Assembly: GCF_000485595.1 (NCBI RefSeq)
Contig: NW_014577986.1
Location: 92,683 to 138,061, forward strand
From: Priapulus caudatus
Taxonomy: Eukaryota > Priapulida > Priapulimorpha > Priapulimorphida > Priapulidae
Reading direction: 5' to 3'
Length of the DNA stretch: 45,379 bases
Positions 23,601-35,600 of the stretch are shown here, piece by piece. Each line of letters opens with the position of its first letter. Position 1 is the stretch's first letter. The notes under the pieces are model-generated. The model was not told the DNA's origin. It searched no databases and worked only from the letters and a program-made list of their open reading frames with translations. Position numbers and translations under genes: made by a program.

Positions 23601-26600
23601 CGAGAGAGAGAGAGGAGCACTGGAGGCGGGGGGAGGGAGTAGATACTTCAACAGACCCCTAGGATTGTGTACAGGTACACAGCGGAGCACCACGCTATGT
23701 TCGCGAGGCAGAGAGGGTGTGCAAGGAGGCCGGGGAGTCCAGGCTGAAGGGGCTCGTGTCTCTACTCGCAACTGGTGCAGATGACTGCGTTATAGTCGGA
23801 TGCGTGACATTTCGAGCGCTGTCCCCGGCACGTGATACAAACCATCATCGCTAATCCCGTTCGCCGGGTGATTAATTGTTGCTCGGACGGAATAGTCGAG
23901 AGAGTGATGAGATGGCGTAGAAAACTCGGTTGTGTCGAGAGAATTCGACCAGACGGTTTCGATTTTGATGTATGTGTTGGTAGCGAGGCGCTCTGATAAC
24001 TGACGGCAGTGCGTTAGCAGAGTGAGCTATTAGAACTGATTCTGTACTGTCCGTGTGTTCGGTATCGTTGTGTGCGTAGCCATCAGTTACGTGATAGTGA
24101 AGTTCGAGTGATGGAATTGAACTAGTATATATGTTGCTTGCTCTTTGCCTCGCCTGTGTTCGCGCGAATGCTATGTCATATAATAGGCGCCTTGGTGCGT
24201 GCAGAAGTACTCAGTACGAGACGTAGACTTGGTAGGAAGCGCTGACCGCCTTCAGACGTTAGCCGCACGGCACGTCGGGTAAGCCGACTATGCACATGTT
24301 CTTGTGTTTTTCTACTCTTTGTGTGCGCGTGCGGAACTAGGAAGCTCATAACGTTTTTCTCGTCTTGAGCGTGGTTCTCTGTCCACCCAAGTCTGCTCAT
24401 CGAGAAGCAGTGTACTGAGGCGCGGCGGCGCGGCGGTGGAGGCGACGAGAACGTCCTCTGCCAGGCCCTGAAGGGCGTCAATTCTTTCCACCCAACGCAA
24501 ACGCTCAGCCCAGAGCCTGGCCAGACTCCGCACGTCGTGCAATTATCCCGAGTCGACGCGAGCGCGTAGTGATGAGTCAAGCGTGAGCGTGTGTACACCA
24601 CAGCTGCATAAGTGGTAGAGGGTCGAGAGTACGCCAAGGTAGCGCCTGTAACGAAACTGGAAATGGAGTCAGGCACGAAGGAGGTGGCACAAGGAGATGT
24701 ACACGCCACGGAGACATTGTTGAGGTGTGTTAGAGCTGGGCTAGGTCTCCTAGATCACACAGCTCGCGGTCTGAGTGCATACGCTAACACACTTATTGCG
24801 GTAAAGATCCGCGATAGGAGGCCATAAGGAGTGAGAGTAAGATGGCGGCTGCGGCTAGAATAGGGTCATAAGGGGTTGACGATCTTATGTACCAACACAC
24901 AGATCCGTGTCAACAGTATACAGGTAATGGTAGGCAGGGTGGCAGTAAACCAAGGTAATGGTAAAGGGGTCGCGCTATGGAGTAAGAGTAGAAGCAGTAA
25001 CATGCTAAATGGATGAGCCAAGTAGTAGAGCTGCTACGAGGAGTGATACAGTAGCTGACGGGTGTCATTCCGCTAGCTAGTAATAGCCGATTAGATCCTA
25101 CTGCTCACAGACACTAGAACACCGCAAGAAAGAGGAGAGCAGACATGACAGACCAGACGGAGATTTCCTATCTTAGCGGTCTGAAGCGCTCGTTTTAGCT
25201 CGCCTCCACTACTCAGCTGTTTAGACTCCCAACCCGTCACATGTAAACCAGACACCAGTGGTTGTTATGCACCCCTACCACATCCCCAGGAAACGCGGAA
25301 AGCCGAGCGCTTTTTCTCTATCGCCTCTTTGTTACCGAGCTGACGCATTTAAAGGGAAGGAATATCTCGGAGGACATACCCTGGCTCTTCGATCCGCGAG
25401 CGGAACCGCACTCCACCATCTTCCATATTCGTCGTAGTTTGTTGTAAGGCGCTCTTACGAAGAACGCTCTTACGCGCCGCGAGACTCCCGTCAGTAACTG
25501 TGCTTGTAGCGCCCCTACATGGTATAAGATTAAAGATCCGATGATCGCCACACACTGTCGTGCCAGCGGAACGGCCGACATATGATTCTATTTTTTAAAT
25601 ACACATCCGCCCGCGCCCACTAATCTCTCGGGACTCCCACTGCATGTTAATCTAGACAATACAATACAATACGTTATTGTACAAACATCAATAAGTTTGC
25701 ACTGCACATCCCCGCTGCTCGAGCATTCTTAGAGTTCGTTCTTAAATCGTTGTGCACTGGCGAAGACACTGTCACGTTTAATTAAAGCTACTTGCAGTTT
25801 TGGTGAACGACTGCTCTCTCACGAGATACAGTCTGTCTACCCGCGCGTCTGGAACAGGCTTTCTAATGCACGTAAGACCTGGAATTGACGCTCCACAACT
25901 CGTGTAGTCGCTGACTGCCATACCAGGCGGCGACGTTTCGACTTGACTGTAGCGTCAACACAACGAGAAGTTGCACAGAATATTTACCATCCCAACCATC
26001 AAATCGCACGTGTAACCCACGATCGCAAGCCCGTAGTCTACCTTGGATTCGTAAAGTCCCCAATACCCCTTTTATAGCGCGAGTTTACCCGTTATAGTTA
26101 CTATACGCGTGGGTTGTCGTATACCCGCCACACATAGCCATAATTCTCGTTTCAGACCCTCCTATGTAGTGACCCTTTCGTGGGGCAGTTGGTGACAATG
26201 CGTAACTCTCACCGACAGGCATAACTAAAGTTGTAACAAACCCTATCATCTTAATTACTCGCTCTATCCACAAACCACTCGAGGCGCGTTACCTCGCATG
26301 CAGTTTTCGTACTTTACTCTTTGGTCCGCCCCTCTTGCAGTGTGACCTTCACGTCTTGCAGGCCAACCCTACCTGAGCGCCAGTTCTGGGCTTTTGATTT
26401 CGAGAACGGATCCTTGGCTCAATGCCATTCCCAGTTCAGAGCGACAAGCGGCGCACCGACGCCCGCGTTTGCGCGCTGGACCGCTCACAGAGATACAAGA
26501 AGCTATTCGCGCCCATACTGTCCGCGATTTTCTTGTCGCTGATACCTGACAATGCGATCGAAATCCAAATATTTATTCCAGCCTACGTTTGAGCATCAAA

Positions 26601-29600
26601 CCAATGCAGTTGGTGATATGAATAAATTTAAGCGAGAAGTCGCAGAAATATGTTGCGATGAAAAACACAAACAGTGTAAGATTATGTGAGAGGATACACA
26701 ACAAATGATGACAATATCTATAAGTACTAATAAGGTGACGTCGCACCATAGTTAAAAAAACAGTTGCGAACTTCCCCCTACAGGGGCGTGATCTAGTGAG
26801 AAGGGTCATCCTCCGAGTATTCCTTTTACCGCGTTGACTCTTGACCTTGAGATACCTATCTCACTCATTAGTTTACCATGCTAATACCTGTTGAACTACC
26901 ATCGAGCAGCGAGAACGGCTCCGAGCGCCCCACGTGGGTGTATTAATGTGTTCCGGCCTTAACCTAAAATACTCAACATTCCTTATCAACGAGTCTTTGA
27001 GTAGTCTCACAAATATCATACCAGACTATATGCTTCGTTCAATTCCATCTACGTCTGTGTCGTGTCCGCTAATTCCTAGCGTCCCGAAAAGTGAGAGGTA
27101 CAGGCAGAAGGATTGCTATGTTTTGCTGCATTATCTCGCTTTTGCGTGGGTGGGAGTATATGACCCGGGCTCTCTTTCTTAGAGTTGCTTGGCGCGAGAT
27201 TTTCCAAACAGGACGTTCTCCCAATTCCTTCAGGGTCAGCTCATCCACTTTGCGCCGCACGCGCCCTAATAAAACACACCAGTTAATCATCCCATACTTA
27301 TATCGCGCCCGGAGGGTTCTTCGCATCCCCCGTAATTCAAACACGGTTCCAAATATGCTGCCGAGAGAGCTCCTGCAGTACCTCTCCAGCAGCGCGAAGG
27401 CAGTACGCGAAACCTCACAAGTTCGTCGCGCGCATGCAACGAGGAAACGACATTGTTGTTACCCGGACGTGGTCCTACTCTGAGGGGCAGGTTTCACAGT
27501 CATTGTCGTGTACACAGACACCACGCAGACCACTGCATGCAACCACACAACCAGCATAACGCACACACAATATCCACAAGGCGCACACGCCACACAGCAT
27601 ACCACCACGATCGTACACTCATACTATGCACGTACGCACCCGCGCAACGTCCTCCACACACAACACACAAGCAGAACTCGTCATTCCTGCAACAACATTC
27701 TCCATGCCATACTCTCTCTGTACTATTCCGTCCACAACAATTAACGCCCACTGGTTTACGGCAACAGCCGAAAGTCCCCAACTAAAGCACTTCAACGGAG
27801 ACGAAACCCCTTCCTCCGCCCTCCGCCTCCCTCGCGCCTCCTCCTCCATCCCCGGGGAATCACACTGTGTCGCCTGTCGTACCTGGGGGCGGAGAATTCT
27901 CCCCTCCCTCCCTCCTCCCCTCCCCTCCTCCCTCCCTCCGGGGGGTCAACGTGTCCGCGTGCGGTACCTGGGGCGGAGAATCTCTCCGCGCCTCCCTCCG
28001 CTCGACTTTCCCCTCCCCTCCCTGCCCTCCTCTCCCTCCCCCCGGGGGAGGGGGTGTCGGCGTCGTAACCTTGAGACGGGCATCTCTCCCCTTCCCTCCC
28101 TCCCCTCCCCCGGGGGAGGGGGTGGTCGCGGTCATACCTGAGCGGAGAAGGTGCTCATCTTCGCCCCCCTCCTTCCCGCTCACCCTCCCCCTCCGCCCGC
28201 GGGGAGGCGGGTGTCGGCGTCGTAGCTGAAGACGGAGAATCTCCCCCATTCCCTCCCTCCTCCATCCCCTCCCCTCCTCCCTCATCCCTCATCCTCCCCC
28301 GGGGGGAGGGAGGGTGTCGCGTCGTACCTGGGGCGGAGAATCTCTCCCCGCTCCCTCCCTCCCCTCCCCCTCCTCCCGGGGGGAGGGGGTTCGCGTTCGT
28401 AACCTGGGGCGGAGAATCTCTCCCCCTCCGCTCCTCCTCCTCCTCCTCCTCCTCCCGGGGGAGAAGGTGTCGGCGTCAGTACCTGGGGCGGAGTAATCTC
28501 TCGGCGGTGTTTGTGTCCGCGGCGGTCGGTCGCGTGTAACCGACTGGCGACGGCAGCGCTCGCACGGGTCTGTCTGGCAGCGCCTCCTGGCCATGCCACG
28601 CAGCTATCCAAGCTGCACACGCACGGCTGCCCAGCATACGCAAGCGTCACGCTGACGCGATCAGGTCACCTTGACGACGGCAATCAACACAGAAATGAAC
28701 GACCGTGATTGCGATCGGATTCTGTGTTCACCCTCGGCATCGCAACCACGTTCGGTTCTCGCGCAAATTGCCAATTGATCGTTCGTATATACGTCGTTTA
28801 TTATTAATCTATCACATTATTAATGCATTATTATAGGTTTTTTTAATTTTATTTTTTTTAATTTATTAATATTTGTTTTATGTAAATTTTTTTTACTATT
28901 TTTTGATATTATGATTATTGATTTGTTCTTATTTATTATCACCATCATCATAATTCATTTTGCCTAATCAATTATTTAATCATCGTTATTTATTGTTTTA
29001 TAGGGGGCAATTCAACGCGCCTGCAACTCAACCGGTGTTTGAGGTCGTACCGTGTAATCGCCTCAGACGAGCTGCACGGAAGGCCGCGTGTTCGCGTGGG
29101 GGGCGCGAGCGGTGACGCAACAGGCCGCAGCAGCCCTGCGAGCAGGCACGCGGCGGTGCACGCGCGGCGGCCCCCTGCGTTGCCGTGCGACGAATGCGCG
29201 CAGCTAACGGATGCCATCGACTTCGAGAGCTCGCACCATCAGCGCTGTCGAGAAGCATCCAAGACCGCGAACTCGTTATTCATGCCGTTAATTATAAGTT
29301 AATTATGCGCTAATATATCGCTCGCAAATGCTCGTTGCCAGTGAGTCGCAAGCACGATTCATTACAAGAAATCGCCGAAGTTAGCAGGGAGCACCCCCCC
29401 CCATACCACGTCGGCACTACAAGGCGCCACCTCACCGTCGGGCACATAACAGGCCCACCTAGCGTCGTTTAATACGAGTTTGGTGTCATGCTTACCTTCT
29501 TGAGATTCGGCGGCGCGAGATGTGCCGACTCTCTTCTCGACAGCTGCGCGCTTCAGGCACTTCCTGCTGCTTCCTTACTCAGCTGGGGCTTCTCCTCCTT

Positions 29601-32600
29601 AATTCTTCTTCTTCTTCTCCGCTCCTGTAGCAAGGGACGCGTTAACGTGAGGGTGGGCCAATCGTCCAGCTCCCACCACCGCACCCATGCCAACAACAGG
29701 GCGCAGCACATGTACACACAGCACGCACGACACGGCCAGCGCACAACACAGCACGCACACACGTACGCACGTTCCTCGCCAACCAAGCACATCACGGCTT
29801 TAAGCCCGAAGCTTAAAACGGCCTGGCTACAACTATGTACCTAAGTTAGCAGAGTTACTGGCGTGCCTGTAGAAATGTCGTACTCTGCTCTAGTTGTAAG
29901 TTACATTAAATTTTCCTCGGTTTAACTAACCGTGGCATCACAAGATTCCTCGATTCCCTCGCTGGTTTATTGCCACACGCCAACACCATCAAACCGCCAG
30001 GTAAAAGCTAACAAGAAGAGAGGACTGACAGAACGCCTGCTGTCCAGCCACCACATGCATCCATCACACTGCTGATCACTCAGACACCTCCGCTTCCACG
30101 GCCTGATTGCAGACGTGGAAGGTGTTCGCTCACCCTTCGTAGCTCTAAGTCATGCCAAGACTAGCTCCTTGTAGCTATACACCTTGCTCTCTCCGCTTGA
30201 TGTTGCCCTTTCTGGTCTCATCCTTGATGCTACAAAGCACGAAGATTGTCCATAACGTTTCACTGTAGTCAATCAGCACGCAGCAGCAAACAACCCCTAG
30301 CTGTGTTGTGACCCTCCCCCCACCATGCACTCGCGGCAGCATAGGCACTAACGCAGCTTTGATGTAACGTTGACTTTTTTAGTGCAAATATGCTAACTCA
30401 TCCCTAAGACCCAACGCTCCATTAACAGCTCTGGCTAATTAAAGTGCCAAGGCAGAGCAAGATTTATACGCGAGAAATGCCTTGCCAACGATAAACACTT
30501 CTACTCGTCTCACCTTTCACTTTCATGCACTTCGTTTCTGCGCAAAAACAAGTGAACGCAAGCGGCAGTCCCATACGCTCTCGATGACGGACTTGTCCGT
30601 AGTACGTCGCCCTCTGGTGTCATGTAGACGGCGTAGTCGGCGAGCAGATATCTGCTTGCGCGCCGACGCGTCAAGGCAACAGCCGACTCACGTTGATCGA
30701 CGAGCTTCGGCAATGGCGCTCGGCGGCGACGACCGTGCAGAGCCGGGCGAGCTCGCGATCACTGTTACGGCCCAGTCGATCCTGAACCCCGACACGACCG
30801 ACGTGGACGCGTTCAAACGCTCGTGACGGCAGCACGTCGACCTTGCACTCACGATTCCACACGTAACTGTCATTTAGAAACGGGATCGTGCGGCAAGGAA
30901 TGCGTTTGTAGAGTCTGATTGATTTTTTATGCGTTATTATTCGTGTGATTCCGAATAGTTGTTCACGTACAAACATAGGTGTTCAGGTATGCCACCAGGG
31001 GTCAGGTCATATAAATGGCAGGTTATTAAAACACAATTGGGTGTCAAAATAACAGCCATTAAAGGGGCACACGTACCACAAGCAAGGGGGTCATGTAGCA
31101 CAACAAGGAGTCTATCCTAACGACAAACAAGGGGGTCATGTAACACCACAGGAAGTTAAACTAAGGGTCACGTAAGCATAACAATGAGCTAAGCAGCAGG
31201 ATCATCCACAAACGCGGTACATAAACGAGTCACAGACCAATCGACCAGACATTCACAGCCGGCGGGTACACTACGTAAAGCAATATTACAAGCATGACCC
31301 GATCCAGCGCGAGCGCGCTGAACGGTCGATATGACGTCGCATTACGGCAATGACTAAGAGAGCGTCGCGGAGATGGCGCGGGGGAGAGCGTACCTCGTCG
31401 AGCGTGGGTTCTGCGTCGCAGCATCACGAAGATTGGCGTCAGCGGGGCGCGAGCACAAATCTGCACCGCCGGTCCACGTGGTTCACGTCCACAGCACGTC
31501 CGTCCCACAGGTCTGGATTGCTCCATGACTAGCACGGCAGCGAAAAAAACACATAGAAATAATTTGCACAAGACACACTTTGACGGCGCCAAAATTATGC
31601 ATCGATAGATCACTTCACCATGCCACATCTTGAAGTTCAGGAAATGCAGCTGTCAGCATGAGAGAGAAACTCTGTCTCTAGAAGACGAGAGAGAGAGAGC
31701 TGTATTAAAGGTTCTCCATGAGAATTCAGAGGCACGTCGGCACTCGGGCCCACATTCATCGCGCGACGATTGGCCTAACTGGACTTAACATGAATTATTA
31801 ATTTAACCCTCGTGTTTACGAGTAAACATAGACGACAGTAGCACCAGTACGTATTAGCTGTCGGGCCGCCCGTCGCGTTACGCACTAACCACGTTAAAAA
31901 AAACGCGCGAAACCCCGACGTAACCGACGAAGGGTGGTGGTGGCGCGTCGGAGCAGTGTTTCATGCGGCGATGAGGTGGACGTCGCGGGCGGTGAGGTCG
32001 GGCACGGCGGCGAACGCGGGTTGCCCTCGCGAAGGATGCGTCCCGCGCGCCTGCTCTGGCGACGTCGCGGTCGTCAGGGTCGGCAGCGTCTGCCTTCACG
32101 AGGTCGTAAGCCGATCTACGCACGAGCAGAGAGCAAGCGAGTGAGTGAGAGATGATATGATGCTACTGGTGAGGTGGGGCGCGGGATGGTGCTGCTGCTG
32201 CTGGTCTTGCTGCTGCGCTCTGCTGCTACCTGCTGCTGCTGCACTGATGTTGTTGTCTTGTTTCTTGTTGCTGCTGCTGCTGGGGGTAGTGTTAGTGATG
32301 GTGGTAGTGCTGGTGATATTACTACTACACTAATAATAATAATAACAAATAATACATAAAGCAAAAGAACCTACACAGTTTATACAAACTGCAATTCGTT
32401 ACCGCAAACAATCAAATTCGCGACAGCAACGTGTTCGCGTGAAAATACCGGACAACAACAAAAACATGCGATGGTGAGAACGGCATATACAGACCTTCTG
32501 CGGTCGGCCAGCATGTCCCTTGAACTCCCGCGCAGAAGGACAGGGCGAGGCTGGCGCCCGCCTAGCGACGCGAGCATCAGCTGCGCACGCCTTCGCGCGT

Positions 32601-35600
32601 ACAGACGACGCGCAGTTGCGCAGCGTACGACCGCGTGCATCGCGTAGAACGACTGCGCCGGCTAGAAACGGCTTCGCGCTGGAATCGGACGAAAAATGTG
32701 AATAAAAGTCTTCGGGTGGAAAAAAAACGGACTTGGAAAGCATCATCCGAGTGAGATACACGACTTCCTTACATGATTGTTGTTAGCCGGAGAAGCAGAC
32801 GAAAAGAGCAGCCTAGAGCGGCGGGAAATCTCATCAGTACCGACGGCGTCAAGAAAGCCGACGCTGATTNNNNNNNNNNAGCATCCCAAACATCCCAGCA
32901 TCCCAAACATCCCAGCATCCCAAACATCCCAGCATCCCTTCCCGCATCCCTCCGGCATCCCTCCTGTATCCCTTTAAGAATTTTGTGCAGCACGAGCAAG
33001 TTTCTCCAGAACGAATCACTTGCGTAATAATAATAATAATAATATTCATCATCTTTATCATAATAATAATAATAATAATAATAACAATGTGTATCGACAA
33101 CACGTAACATGGACGTGCGTGTCCGTTCTTGTCACATCTGCATGTGTCGTTGTTTCAGTGCACGAGGGCACGCTGGTGCACGCGCTGGCGCAGCTGTCAG
33201 CGTGGTGCGAGCGATTCACAACGCGCGTGCCGGACAAGCTCGTAGCGTTCTTTCGCACCGGCATCGCGCTCAAGTCGTCGACGTCGCCCGTGCGAAACGC
33301 CTACCTGCTCTGCATGAACGCAGCCTTCTCTCGTCGTGAGTGCAAGCGTCCGGGTCGTTAGGGATGCCGCGGTCGTTAGCTTAATTAGTCGTTACCTGCT
33401 CTGCATGAATGCAGCCTTCTCTCATCGTGAGTGCAAGCGTCCGGGTCGTTAGGGATGCTGCGGTTGTTAGCTTAATTAGTCGTCTGTTTTTTGGAGGAGA
33501 TGGAGTCGCTGCACATTCGCATGCGTCACACACATCTTGACTAGTAATGTGATTAATAGCCAGTAGAGATGTGCGATGTATTATAATATACATGTATGTA
33601 TGTATATGTATTATAATAACAGTTAAGAAGTTACACATAACTTTTTACTTGATCTTCTGACTGTGCTAACTTACAACTGTGACTTAGAGATTACAACATA
33701 TGGGGCAGTGTTGTGCGTGCGTGCGTGCGTGCGTGCGTGTGGGGGTGACAACGACACGAGCGGGCGTTGCGATCGCGTCAGACATACCAACGTACGTGCG
33801 GCGTTTGTTTTTCAGGGGACGCCCTGCCTCAGGCCAGGGAGCTGCTGCCAGTGCTGCTGAAGACTGTAGAGAAGGCGGCCGGTCAGTCGAACCAGATGCT
33901 GCTTGTGACGGAGGCCGTATCGGCGTCGCGAATCCTCGTCAAGCTCGCTGCCGTCTACGACGACATAGGTGCGCCATCTAGCGATCGTCGTCAGTACCGA
34001 TGCGGACGCTTTATTTTTATTTTATTTTTTTCATTTATATATATGATAAGTTCGAATAAAAAGGGGAATGATTCTATTGAAATGTGAATCGTTATCATCG
34101 TGGCGTGTTTTTTTTTTAGATAACGAACTGACGACTTTCTGGAGCACGATACTCGACCCCAAGAAGCAGCTGCTGGTGTCGGAGAAGTACCTGCTAGCGG
34201 CGGGCGACGACGCCGCGTTATACGGCCTCACCCGCCTCGTCGAGTCTCTCGTCATGGCCCACCCGCAGCGCATGGACGCGCACATGTGAGTACGGCTCCT
34301 CCAGGGGGCGCCGCGTGAGTACGGCTCCTCCAGGGGGCGCCGCGTGCGCGTGGTGGTGCGATCGCGCACACGTGAGTACGGCTCCTCCAGGGGGCGCCGC
34401 GTGCGCGCGGGGGTGCGATCGCTTCCGACTCGCATGCTAGTAACGTCTGCCGCGCGCGTCTGATCGACGTACTTCTGCACCTGTGTGCATGTAAAGATCA
34501 GGTGTGCTTTCTTGACGCCGTGGTACTGATGAGATTTCCCGCCGCTCTAGGTGTCTTTCGTCTGCTTCTCCGGCTAACAACAATCACGTGAAGGAAGTCG
34601 TTATCTCACTCGGATTGATGAGTCCGTTTTTTTCCACCCCGAGACTTTTTTTCACATTTTCGTCCGATTCCAGCGCGAAGCCATTCTACCGTGCAGTCGT
34701 CTACGCGATGACGCGGTCGTCGTGGCAACTGCGGTCGTCTGTCGCCGCGAGCGTGCGCAAGCTGATGTCGTCGCTAGGGGGCGCCAGCCTCGCCCTGTCC
34801 TTCCTGGCGGAGTTCAAGGACATGCTGGCCACGCAGAAGGTCTGTTATGCCGCTCTCCCTCGCATGTTTTTGTTGTTGTCGGTATTTTCACGCGAACATG
34901 TTGCTGTCGCGAATTTGATTGTTTGTGGTTACGAATTGCAGTTTGTATAAACTGTGTAGTTCTTTTGTTATTATTATTGTTATTATTATTATTATTTGTA
35001 GTAGTAGTAATATCACCAGCACTACCACCATCACTAACACTACCCCCCAGCAGCAGCAGCAACAACAACAACAACAACAACATCAGTGGCAGCAGCAGCA
35101 GCAGCACCACCGCTGCCGCCGCCACCATCACCAGTAGCATCATTATCATCTCTCACTCTCTCTCTTCTTTCTTCCCCTTTCTCTCTATCTCTCTCACTCA
35201 CTCGCTTCTCTCTTGCTCGTGCGTAGATCGGCTACGACCTTGTGAAGGCAGACGCCTGCGACCCTGACGACCGCGACGCGCAGAGCAAGCGCGCGGGACG
35301 CATCCTCGCCGAGGCCAACGCCGCGTTCGCCGCCGTGCCCGACCTCACCGCCCGCGACGCCGACCTCATCGCCATGGAAACACTGCTGACGGCCCACCAC
35401 CCCCTCGTCGGTACGTCGGGGTTTCGCGTTTTTTTTAACGTTGTGCGTAACGCGACGGGGTGACAGTAATCGTGACTGTGTACTGTCGTTTATGTTTACT
35501 GTAAGCACGAGTTAAATTAATAATTATGTAAGTCCGATTAGGCAATCGTGGCGATGAATTGGGCCCGAGTGCCCGACGTTCCTTCTGAATTTCTCAGCGA

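Noticed and set aside
13869-32869. Apparent duplicated and inverted GCN1 exons as paralogues or pseudogenes
   Set aside because: Indels hit introns and exons equally, segments switch strand without repeats at the joins, and the clean flanks overlap by about 118 bp. An uncorrected read explains it more simply.
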